From Paenibacillus sp. BIC5C1 (lineage in GTDB: Bacteria > Bacillota > Bacilli > Paenibacillales > Paenibacillaceae): a DNA stretch of 64,000 nt. The stretch is taken from assembly GCF_032399705.1 (NCBI RefSeq), contig NZ_CP135922.1:3906001-3970000 (forward strand), written 5' to 3'. The notes beneath the pieces are model-generated. The model ran no database searches and was not told where the DNA came from. It saw only the letters and a program-made list of their open reading frames with translations. A program made the position numbers and the translations under genes. Shown one piece after another: positions 56,623-64,000 of this stretch (positions are counted from its first letter, which is position 1; each line of letters begins with the position of its first letter).

Positions 56623-57933
56623 CTACTTATTCAGCAAGGCATTGGCCTTCTTCGCCGCTTCAGCTACAGCGGCCTCTGCCGAAACGGAAGAATCAACAAC
56701 CGCACGAAGAATCTCATTCTTGATCATCTCACCAATCTCTGGATAAACCTTCTGCATTGGACGTGGACCCGCATATTCCAGTTGGTCTACCGCCACCTTG
56801 AACAGTGGCTTTTCCTCATAAAGCTTTTTCATTTCATCGCTCTCCACTGCACTGATTCGGCTAGGCAAATAGCCCGTGAAGGAGCTTGCATAAATCGTTT
56901 GTTCTTTGGAGGTCATCCACTTGATAAACTTCCACGCCGCTTCCTGCTTTTCTGGAGTCAAGCCAGAAGTCATAACCAGGTTGGCACCGCCTGTCGGCAC
57001 TCCAAACGTATCATTTGCAGGCATAAATGTCGTTCCAAGTTCAAAGCCCTGCTCTTCTGCAACCTTCATATTATTGGTCAGATCCGCAGTGGAGGAGAAC
57101 AGCATCGCTGAACGCTGATTGTGGAAATCCGTTTTGGCTTGCGTACCCGCATCATCGGTCGTACCGATGCTCATAGTACCTTCATCCTTCATCTTGAGCC
57201 ACAGCTTCACAGGTTCAATGCCGGTTTCATTATCAAATGCCGCACTTTTTCCGTCCTCGCTGATCATCGTGCCTCCACTCTGCCTTACAAAAGCTTCATA
57301 AAGCCAAATATCGACAGGCATCGAGATACCGTAACGCTGATCCTTAATCGTTAGCTTGCGTGCATAATCTTCAAATTCTGCCCAATTCTTGGGTCCAGCA
57401 GGATCCAGTCCCGCCTCCTTCAGCATCGTACGATTAAAGTACAGAATCGGGGTGCTGCGTAAATACGGGAGAGCATATAGTTTTCCATTCACATAGGAAT
57501 TTCCCATTAGCCCTTGAATGAAATCTTCCATATCCAGCTGGTCCTTCTCAACAAAAGAAGTCAACTCCTGCGTCATGCCTGATTCGGCAAACACACCCAC
57601 TGAAGCAATTTCATTTTGCCATACTTCGGGGGCATTGCCCGCTGCAAAAGCAGCCTGTGCCTTTGAATGCTGATCTGCATACGTCCCTTGATATTCCGCC
57701 TTCACGATCACTTCATCTTGGGATTCATTAAACATCTTAACCAAGTTCTCATTGTTCTCGGCGATCTTGTCTCCCCATGAGTACCAATATGTAATCTCTA
57801 TTGGTTTGTTGGCCGTATCATTGGAATTGCTACCGGAAGCAGCGCCGGTTGAACCATCGGAGTTGGAAGCACCACAAGCTGAAAGAGTAAGCGCAAGCGT
57901 TGCCGCTAACAAAACAGATCCAAATTTTTTCAT
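56623..57933 (-). CDS. ugpB: Extracellular solute-binding lipoprotein, glycerol-3-phosphate/diester type
   Basis: 436 residues. Signal peptide with lipobox LSAC (Cys about residue 20), then the CUT1 binding fold (EITYWYSWGDKIAENNENLV, YLRSTPILYFNRTMLKEAGL, GGANLVMTSGLTPEKQEAAW). Placed as UgpB because its operon carries UgpA, UgpE and UgpC homologues plus glycerophosphodiesterase and GlpP. It is the last gene of the operon. AGGAGGG ribosome binding site. Confidence 0.85.
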   Translation of the reverse strand: MKKFGSVLLAATLALTLSACGASNSDGSTGAASGSNSNDTANKPIEITYWYSWGDKIAENNENLVKMFNESQDEVIVKAEYQGTYADQHSKAQAAFAAGNAPEVWQNEIASVGVFAESGMTQELTSFVEKDQLDMEDFIQGLMGNSYVNGKLYALPYLRSTPILYFNRTMLKEAGLDPAGPKNWAEFEDYARKLTIKDQRYGISMPVDIWLYEAFVRQSGGTMISEDGKSAAFDNETGIEPVKLWLKMKDEGTMSIGTTDDAGTQAKTDFHNQRSAMLFSSTADLTNNMKVAEEQGFELGTTFMPANDTFGVPTGGANLVMTSGLTPEKQEAAWKFIKWMTSKEQTIYASSFTGYLPSRISAVESDEMKKLYEEKPLFKVAVDQLEYAGPRPMQKVYPEIGEMIKNEILRAVVDSSVSAEAAVAEAAKKANALLNK

Positions 57934-57957
57934 GAATAAACCCTCCTGTTAATCTGA

Positions 57958-58782
57958 TTATTTAACACCCGAATAGACAAATGCTTTAATAATTTGACGT
58001 TGTCCAAATAAGAAAACAATAAGAATCGGAACGACCAAAATCATGTTTCCAGCCATCAAAATATGCCAGGCAGCTCCTCCGTCAACCTCGCGCAGCTTAG
58101 AGATCCCGATCGGAAGCGTTCTTGCTGCATCGGAGGTTGTCATCACGAGCGGCCAGAAATAATCATTCCAGTGTGCAATGAAGCTGAACAATGCGAATGT
58201 TACTAACGTTGGACGCGCCATTGGCACCATAATCTTAAGAATGATCTTCCATTCCGGCGCCTGGTCAAGTCGCGCAGCTTCAATAAGCTCTTCCTGTACT
58301 TGCTTGAATGACTGCCTGAGCATGAATATGCCAAAGGCACTGGAAGAGAAGGGCAGAATGAGTGCCAGCAAATTGTTAATAAGTCCCCACTTGCTCATCA
58401 ACAAATACACAGGTAGGAAAATGAGCTGACCAGGAATCATCAAGGTCACCATCGTAATCCCGAATAACAGCTTGTCTCCTTTGAAGGAGTATCTTGCAAA
58501 AGCATAGGCCGCCAATATTATCGTCGTGAATTGAAGAACGAGTATGCTGACCGATACAACAACGCTGTTCATTAGATATTTCAAAAAAGGCCCCGATTCC
58601 CACGCCGCTTGGAAATTGCTCCACATCACCTTGGAGGGAATCCACTTGGGTGGAAAAATTACCGTCTCCGGGTAAGACTTCAAAGATGTTGAAATCATCC
58701 ATAGAAAAGGGATAGCAAAAATCGCAACCAATGCTATTGTGGCAGTAATATTGAGCGTACGTAGCAATGACTTCCTTGCCAT
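57958..58782 (-). CDS. ugpE: ABC transporter permease (UgpE type)
   Basis: 274 residues, six membrane helices and an EAA loop (VQEELIEAARLDQAPEWKII). It is the second membrane subunit of the uptake system, 18 bases after ugpA. AGAGGAGAAGG ribosome binding site. The symbol is inferred from operon context. Confidence 0.88.
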   Translation of the reverse strand: MARKSLLRTLNITATIALVAIFAIPFLWMISTSLKSYPETVIFPPKWIPSKVMWSNFQAAWESGPFLKYLMNSVVVSVSILVLQFTTIILAAYAFARYSFKGDKLLFGITMVTLMIPGQLIFLPVYLLMSKWGLINNLLALILPFSSSAFGIFMLRQSFKQVQEELIEAARLDQAPEWKIILKIMVPMARPTLVTFALFSFIAHWNDYFWPLVMTTSDAARTLPIGISKLREVDGGAAWHILMAGNMILVVPILIVFLFGQRQIIKAFVYSGVK

Positions 58783-58800
58783 AAATTCCCCTTCTCCTCT

Positions 58801-59673
58801 CTATTGGTAGTGAACCTTGCGGCTCAGCAACTTGAAGTAGACTAGCGTAAGCAGACCAACGACAACGAGCAGTATAACTCCTGCTGCCGATGCATAACCG
58901 ATCTTGAAATAGCGGAATCCATACTCGTAGATGTAAAAGACGAGCGTATTGGTTGAATTGATTGGACCCCCGTTTGTCATAATGGCAATGGTCTCAAACA
59001 CCTGGAATGAACTGATCAGATTAATGATGATTAAGAAGAATAGTGTCGGCGAAAGCATGGGAAGCGTAATTTTGTAGAATTTGCGCCACCAATTGGCCTC
59101 GTCCAGCGCTGAGGCTTCATACACATCCCTGGGAATGCTTTGGAGGCCCGCGATGAAGATGAGGGCGTTATAGCCCACGCCTTTCCAGACCGAAACAAGC
59201 ACAAGCGACAGTAATGAACTGTCTGGACTACTCAGCCATGCCAGTTTGGGCAAACCAACCATATCAAGCAAACCGTTAAGCAATCCGAATTTGGGATCCA
59301 TCAGCCACATCCACACCAGGGAGACCGATACAAGTGAAACAATATGTGGACTGAAAAGCGCACCCTGAACAAACCCGTACCATGCCCCTTCCCGATTCAG
59401 CCAGATCGCAAGCAGAAGTGAAATCACAATGGATAAGGATACGGAAAGAAGCGTATAGTTCAAGGAATTACTTAACACCTGAAGAAATGCACTATCCTTA
59501 AATAATTCAACAAAGTTATTAAATCCTACGAACTCTTTGACAGGATTAATAAAATCCCAGTTGTAAAAGCTTAAGAAGATCATATAGAAGATTGGATAAA
59601 GGAAAAAAATGGAGAATACTGTGATGGAGGGAGCCACCAATACATAGGGACGGAGCTTGGACCAGACAGTCAT
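58801..59673 (-). CDS. ugpA: ABC transporter permease (UgpA type)
   Basis: 290 residues, six membrane helices (YVLVAPSITVFSIFFLYPIF first) and an EAA loop (IPRDVYEASALDEANWWRKF). It overlaps the ATPase gene by 4 bp (ATGA), indicating translational coupling. GGAGGA ribosome binding site. Confidence 0.88.
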   Translation of the reverse strand: MTVWSKLRPYVLVAPSITVFSIFFLYPIFYMIFLSFYNWDFINPVKEFVGFNNFVELFKDSAFLQVLSNSLNYTLLSVSLSIVISLLLAIWLNREGAWYGFVQGALFSPHIVSLVSVSLVWMWLMDPKFGLLNGLLDMVGLPKLAWLSSPDSSLLSLVLVSVWKGVGYNALIFIAGLQSIPRDVYEASALDEANWWRKFYKITLPMLSPTLFFLIIINLISSFQVFETIAIMTNGGPINSTNTLVFYIYEYGFRYFKIGYASAAGVILLVVVGLLTLVYFKLLSRKVHYQ

Positions 59674-60758
59674 GAATATCCTCCTCCCAGGACAATCAGC
59701 TCTCCCGTTTCGGACAGCTCATGCTGACGAGCACGCACACCGTTCCGATCAAAATAGTACAGATCCTGCATAGACACGATGATGTTTACCTCGAAAGCTG
59801 ACTCCAACGGTTTCAAGAAGCTCTTCACGGCGATAAGTCCAAGCGCGGAATCCAGTTGATAGATGATCTCTGCTCCCAGTGTCTCGCGTGTCATGATATG
59901 AGCTGAGAACTGAATATGCCCGGTCTGCGGTCTGTTTTCAAGCGTCATCGTTGCTTTCTCTGGTCGAAAGCCAATATGGCCAATATCATCATGAAGCTGC
60001 CCATTCCAAAAAGGCAGGATACGTTCACGATCAATAACATTCATCGGCGGTGTACCGATAAACTGCGCTGTGAAAACATTATCCGGATCATTGTAGATTT
60101 TCATAGGACTGTCTGCTTGTTGAATACGCCCTTTATTCATGATGACGATGCGATCTCCCATGGACATGGCCTCAACCTGGTCATGAGTTACAAAAACAAA
60201 GGTTGCGCCCAGCCGTTTGTGAAGCTGAATCAGTTCCGTGCGCATCTGATGGCGTAACTTGGCATCCAGATTCGATAATGGCTCGTCCATCAGGAAGACT
60301 GCGGGACTTTTAACCATGGCCCGAGCCAAGGCAACCCGCTGGCGTTGACCTCCGGACAGAGCTTGGGGTTTCTTATGCAAATACTCTGCCAGGCCGACGA
60401 CCTCGGTGATCTCCTTGATCAGTCGCTCACGTTCGGGCCGAGGCACCTTGCGATTTACTAATCCAAACTCAATGTTTTCCTTAACTGTCATCATTGGATA
60501 TAATGCATAGTTTTGAAATACCATCGCCACATTACGCTTGCCCGGCTCTACCTCATTGACACGATGGTCCCCAATCCAAATTTCACCACCCGTTTCTTTC
60601 TCAAGTCCTGCAATCATGCGGAGTGTCGTCGATTTTCCACAGCCGGACGGGCCGACCAATACCGTAAAGGAACCATCCTCAATGGTCAGATCGAGACCTT
60701 CGATAACTTTGTCCTGCTTGAAGCTTTTTTCGATCTGCTTTAATACAATTTGAGCCAC
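59670..60758 (-). CDS. ugpC: ABC transporter ATP-binding protein (UgpC/MsmK type)
   Basis: 362 residues. Walker A GPSGCGKST (residues 36-44), signature LSGGQRQRVALARA, Walker B VFLMDEPLSNLDAK, H-loop THDQVEAM, then a C-terminal TOBE/MalK-like regulatory domain. It energises the UgpBAE importer. It may also serve the two ATPase-less sugar importers in this window, as MsmX does in Bacillus (inference). GTG start with GGAGGG six bases upstream. Confidence 0.93.
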   Translation of the reverse strand: MAQIVLKQIEKSFKQDKVIEGLDLTIEDGSFTVLVGPSGCGKSTTLRMIAGLEKETGGEIWIGDHRVNEVEPGKRNVAMVFQNYALYPMMTVKENIEFGLVNRKVPRPERERLIKEITEVVGLAEYLHKKPQALSGGQRQRVALARAMVKSPAVFLMDEPLSNLDAKLRHQMRTELIQLHKRLGATFVFVTHDQVEAMSMGDRIVIMNKGRIQQADSPMKIYNDPDNVFTAQFIGTPPMNVIDRERILPFWNGQLHDDIGHIGFRPEKATMTLENRPQTGHIQFSAHIMTRETLGAEIIYQLDSALGLIAVKSFLKPLESAFEVNIIVSMQDLYYFDRNGVRARQHELSETGELIVLGGGYS

Positions 60759-60782
60759 GACATTCCCTCCTTTTTCTTCACA

Positions 60783-61619
60783 TTATTGTGTGGCCGATGC
60801 TATTCGAACGGATAAGATAAGGTCGTTTTCTTCACCCAATGCATTAGCAACAGGTCCAAAGCCGGGCGTATCAAGACAAAAACTCTGAATATCATTACTG
60901 AGATCAGTATCCAGCATACGTTGGTGAGTTATTATTACTTCACCCTCATGAACTTCAATAACGCGGTATGCTGGTACATCGAGACAAGCTGCAGTCTGTA
61001 CATAATGCCATGCTCCTTGCTTAACGATGGAATTCATGTGGTTATGCCCGCAAAAATAGATTCCACCTTCCGGTCGACTGTTGAATATGCTCCTCAGTTC
61101 ATCCTGGGGGCGGATGTAAAGCTTATCTAATGTCGAGCGCGCAGTCGTATCAAATACCGGATGATGCCCGAAGACGAGTACTTGCTTTTCATGTGAATCG
61201 GCAATTTGGCCTTTAATCCATGTCAGCTGCTCTTCGTCTAGCTCCCCTCCCCAATCCTCTCGATTCATTTCCTGGGCAGTATCCATAAAAATCAACCTGA
61301 CGTGAGGCGTATCAATAGCCCGGTAGCGCACCTGACCTGTTATCATGGAAATTTCATGCTTTGGCAGCGAATACGTATCATGATTACCCAGCACATGAAT
61401 GAATTCCCGTTCACTTTTTGCAAGCATGGAGAAAATGGATCGAAGTTCCTGAGCCGTTCCTTCATGCGTTAAATCACCAATTGAGATATGATAGTCCGCA
61501 TCCTCCTTCAGAAAAGCCTTGAACATATGCTCATATGCCCGGACTCTTGCAGCCCTCATTTCTTCCGTCCCGTGACTCATGCTTGAATAGTGAAGATCAC
61601 CAAGTAATGCCAGACGCAT
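60783..61619 (-). CDS. Calcineurin-like metallophosphoesterase
   Basis: 278 residues with all metal motifs: GDLHYS (D, H), GDLTHEG, GNHD, GHHP and GHNH. It probably hydrolyses a phosphodiester taken up by the Ugp system, such as a glycerophosphodiester or cyclic diester. Start at 61619 because GGAGGTG lies seven bases upstream and the fold begins MRLALLGDLH. It lies inside the ugp/glp operon. Confidence 0.88.
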   Translation of the reverse strand: MRLALLGDLHYSSMSHGTEEMRAARVRAYEHMFKAFLKEDADYHISIGDLTHEGTAQELRSIFSMLAKSEREFIHVLGNHDTYSLPKHEISMITGQVRYRAIDTPHVRLIFMDTAQEMNREDWGGELDEEQLTWIKGQIADSHEKQVLVFGHHPVFDTTARSTLDKLYIRPQDELRSIFNSRPEGGIYFCGHNHMNSIVKQGAWHYVQTAACLDVPAYRVIEVHEGEVIITHQRMLDTDLSNDIQSFCLDTPGFGPVANALGEENDLILSVRIASATQ

Positions 61620-61657
61620 AAACGCCACCTCCATCTTTATTTTGTATACCTTGTGGT

Positions 61658-62491
61658 TCAAGCCTTCTCCACATGCATCACATCGGAAGGCTTTGGATAG
61701 ACCTGCTGCTCCATGATGAATTCGTTAAATGAAGGCCATATATAATCCGGAACGATATCTGTCTTTCCGATATCCTCTTTTGAAGAGATCCCCGTAAGCA
61801 CGAGCGCAGTCTTCATTCCATTTTGCTGTCCAAATAAAATATCTGTTTCCAGCCGATCACCTATCATGAGGCATCTGCTGCGATCCACATCCAATAGTTG
61901 AAGTGCCTTCTCTGCATAATAGCGGGAAGGCTTGCCAATCACGACCGATGCTTTCCGCTGGCTGGCCGCCTCAATCGAGCTTAGAATGGCTCCTGTATCC
62001 GGAATGATATCCCCTTGAACGGGACAACAGTTGTCCGGATTAGTTGCAAGCAGAGCCGCTCCGTGCCGAACTGCTTTGGCCGCCAGATGGAGCTTATCGT
62101 AGTTAAATCCCCGATCCATTCCGACTAACACATGTGTTGATTGATATGGATCTTCGGTCATGGCTATCCCAAGTGCCCGAAGTTCCCTCCGCAAAGCCTC
62201 CTCACCTACAACCAGCACCTTGGCGTCCGGCGCATGCTCTGCAAAATACATTCCCGACAGGTAACCTGCAGTCAGAATTTCATCAGGCTGGCACGAAATG
62301 CCCAAACTCAGCAGGCGTTGGTAGCAATCTTCCTTGGTATGAACAGGAGTATTGGTAAGGAACAGCAGGCGTTTGCCTTTTGACCGCAAGCTGTTTATGA
62401 AGCTATTCACGCCAGGAAGCCTCATCTGGCCAATATAGATCGTCCCGTCCAAATCAAAGCAATAAGCATCGTAAGCATATACATCTTCCAT
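61658..62491 (-). CDS. HAD-IIA family phosphatase (NagD/AraL-like)
   Basis: 277 residues with the HAD catalytic CFDLDGT (residues 12-18), FLTNTP (motif II), a C2 cap (residues about 80-180), VVIGKPSRYY and MIGDRLETDI (metal Asp). Such phosphatases dephosphorylate glycerol phosphates, sugar phosphates or NMP. Here it could convert glycerol-3-phosphate to glycerol (inference). 18 bases downstream of the glycerophosphodiesterase gene. Confidence 0.88.
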   Translation of the reverse strand: MEDVYAYDAYCFDLDGTIYIGQMRLPGVNSFINSLRSKGKRLLFLTNTPVHTKEDCYQRLLSLGISCQPDEILTAGYLSGMYFAEHAPDAKVLVVGEEALRRELRALGIAMTEDPYQSTHVLVGMDRGFNYDKLHLAAKAVRHGAALLATNPDNCCPVQGDIIPDTGAILSSIEAASQRKASVVIGKPSRYYAEKALQLLDVDRSRCLMIGDRLETDILFGQQNGMKTALVLTGISSKEDIGKTDIVPDYIWPSFNEFIMEQQVYPKPSDVMHVEKA

Positions 62492-62509
62492 GACGTTAAT
62501 CCTGCCCGC

Positions 62510-63223
62510 TCACAATGAGCTGGACAACTCCAATACATCGATGAAGCTTTCCAGTTCGTCAGTGCAGATCCATACGGACGGATACTCCTGAAATTTTTTC
62601 ATGACGGAAGTCTCGTTGATTGTCCACGCCATCAACTGGATTCCTAATTCTTTGCATTGATGAATGTAATGCTCGGTCACAAAAGCATGGTGTATGGACA
62701 AGAACGTCGCACCTATCTCTAATGACCAGTCCAGAATAGCTTTCGAACAGCCGAAGGTAATGAGACCGATACGCACATCGCCAGATCGTTCCCTGATCTT
62801 CTCCAGGGCATCGAAATCAAATGACGTAATGACCACCTGATCCAGCATGCTCAATTCCTCGATAACTTCAAGCACCCTTTCCTCCAAAAGAGGGTAATAG
62901 CTTCCCATCTGCTTAAGCTCAATGTTAAGTTGAATCTTACCCTTCAAAGCACGCAGCACCTCTTCAAGGGTTGGAATATGTTCATCTTGCCTGATTTCTA
63001 AAGATTGCAGCTCCGAAGCAGTATAATCAGCCACTCTGCCTGTTCCATTTGTCATGCGGTCAAGCGTATGGTCATGAATCACCACTGGAATTCCATCCTT
63101 GCTGAGATGAACATCCAGTTCGAGATGTGTGAAACCAAGCTCTACCGCCTTTAAAAAGGAAGACATTGTATTTTCAGGATACTTACTTGGATAGCCGCGA
63201 TGAGCAACTGCTTGAATGATCAT
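62510..63223 (-). CDS. glpQ: Glycerophosphodiester phosphodiesterase, cytoplasmic
   Basis: 237 residues, no signal peptide. Catalytic set AHRG (residues 7-10), PENT, ELDVHLSKDG, VIHDHTLDRMTNG and NIELK, all GDPD hallmarks. It splits glycerophosphodiesters into glycerol-3-phosphate and an alcohol. Cytoplasmic location fits import of intact diesters by the Ugp system. AGGAGGT ribosome binding site. The preceding leader has a terminator that GlpP may control. Confidence 0.9.
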   Translation of the reverse strand: MIIQAVAHRGYPSKYPENTMSSFLKAVELGFTHLELDVHLSKDGIPVVIHDHTLDRMTNGTGRVADYTASELQSLEIRQDEHIPTLEEVLRALKGKIQLNIELKQMGSYYPLLEERVLEVIEELSMLDQVVITSFDFDALEKIRERSGDVRIGLITFGCSKAILDWSLEIGATFLSIHHAFVTEHYIHQCKELGIQLMAWTINETSVMKKFQEYPSVWICTDELESFIDVLELSSSL

Positions 63224-63262
63224 GCTCTGTTACCTCCTGTTATATATTTTTGGACAACACAA

Positions 63263-63329
63263 AAAACCCAGCAGCAAATCACCCTCCTTCAACATCAAGG
63301 TTGTATTGATTTACTTACCACCGGGTTTT
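63263..63329 (-). terminator. Conditional terminator after glpP, candidate GlpP antitermination target
   Basis: On the minus strand, stacked stems AAAACCC/GGGTTTT, AAATCA/TGATTT and CAAC/GTTG, followed by TTTTTT. It separates glpP from the rest of its own operon. In Bacillus, GlpP with glycerol-3-phosphate antiterminates such leaders upstream of glp genes, so this hairpin probably gates the seven downstream genes. Confidence 0.7.
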
Positions 63330-63367
63330 CTCGTCGTCTCCACCCAAGGATAAATGTATGAAATTAA

Positions 63368-63907
63368 TTAATTCCAGAATTTCTCATGGCCTACTGAAAC
63401 AAAATCTGCCCCGCTCTTTAATGCTTGTTGTATTTCTTCCTCATACCGGATAAGGCCACCCACAATCAATGGCTGCGAGATTCGTTCTTTTAGTTCTTGG
63501 ATGACTCGAGGCATCAACCCCGGCATCAGTTCAACCTCATCAGGCTTATAGCTCATAATCATACGAACCGCTGTCGTTATTGCTGCCGTATCAATGGCGA
63601 ATATGCGCTGAATGCTTAATATTCCCGCTTGCTTGGCCGCAGAAACTGCGTTGCTCTTTGTCGTCACGATCCCGTCGATGTTGAACACATCTGCAAGATA
63701 TTGAATTGCTGAGGCATCTCGTCCAATCCCCGACACCATCTCGGTATGCACATATGCCTGTTTGCCACTTTGATGCAGACTCTCTATGATTGAACCCAGA
63801 TTGGTAATGTTACCTGTCATCAGAATAACTCGCTGCACATCGCTTGCTATAGCTCGTGAAATTTGTTCATCTGTCGTAATGGAGGCTATGATGGGATAAT
63901 TATTCAT
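63368..63907 (-). CDS. glpP: Glycerol-3-phosphate responsive antiterminator
   Basis: 179 residues matching GlpP (PF04309): DVQRVILMTGNITNLG, KQAYVHTEMVSGIGRDASAI, DGIVTTKSNAVSAAKQAG, RIFAIDTAA, EVELMPGLMPRVI and PLIVGGLIRYEEEI, a TIM-barrel-like ligand domain. It binds glycerol-3-phosphate and prevents termination in target leaders. It is first visible gene of the ugp operon. Its promoter region runs off the window. Confidence 0.9.
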   Translation of the reverse strand: MNNYPIIASITTDEQISRAIASDVQRVILMTGNITNLGSIIESLHQSGKQAYVHTEMVSGIGRDASAIQYLADVFNIDGIVTTKSNAVSAAKQAGILSIQRIFAIDTAAITTAVRMIMSYKPDEVELMPGLMPRVIQELKERISQPLIVGGLIRYEEEIQQALKSGADFVSVGHEKFWN

Positions 63908-64000
63908 GAGTCAGTCCTCGTTCCCTCGTTTGTCTTCTTAAATGTTAAAGCTAAAGTATTCGTTATGTATCATTGTGATGTAAACGGGTTGTTAATTTTC

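Overview
The window looks like part of a Paenibacillus chromosome. The evidence is the density of YesM/YesN-type two-component systems next to Lpl-type sugar ABC transporters, a cytoplasmic GH10 xylanase in an aldouronate-type cluster, AGGAGG ribosome binding sites, moderate G+C and a GlpP regulator. Species assignment is inference. No rRNA, tRNA, CRISPR array, transposase or phage gene was recognised. Most genes are on the minus strand.

Layout. 1-2.6 kb: the 5' part of a secreted M60-type metallopeptidase gene behind a class I cyclic-di-GMP riboswitch and a terminator. 2.6-5.7 kb: Nudix hydrolase, SDR oxidoreductase, a frameshifted AraC regulator and an MFS transporter remnant. 5.7-10.6 kb: a nucleoside/nucleobase salvage operon (deoD, NCS2 permease, CNT transporter) with an Mga-type regulator. 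10.6-14.8 kb: small membrane ORF, sugar O-acetyltransferase, a MATE gene broken by a stop codon, a divergent AraC regulator and a composite of gene remnants. 15-21.4 kb: four regulator/enzyme units (TetR-nitroreductase, LysR-MetX-like hydrolase, MarR-amidohydrolase with readable operators) plus an unknown protein.

21.4-34.1 kb: xylan oligosaccharide operon, transcribed as response regulator, sensor kinase, second response regulator, binding lipoprotein, two permeases, GH43, GH10, GH43. 34.5-42.8 kb: VOC protein, CBO0543-like membrane protein, a DUF5107/TPR protein with a cellulase-like protein and a divergent AraC regulator, and a Bcr-type exporter. 43-51.3 kb: a second sensing/uptake operon (kinase, regulator, binding protein, two permeases) ending in a FAD oxidoreductase with a discoidin-like tail, behind a cre-like site.

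51.3-54.9 kb: the most unusual locus. A UPF0261 gene and a TIM-barrel 'PEP hydrolase family' gene, together equivalent to the two halves of plant Tm-1, lie beside an AraC-type regulator whose sensor domain is a paralogue of the same TIM barrel. 55-56.4 kb: map and a small basic protein with an Sm-like N-terminal motif. 56.6-64 kb: a glycerophosphodiester/glycerol-3-phosphate uptake and breakdown operon (Ugp-type transporter, metallophosphoesterase, HAD phosphatase, glycerophosphodiesterase) headed by glpP, with a terminator hairpin just after glpP that is a likely GlpP target.

Overall this is an accessory, carbohydrate-scavenging region in which transport operons are each paired with a local sensor, interrupted by a decaying stretch (about 4.4-14.8 kb) with four broken genes.
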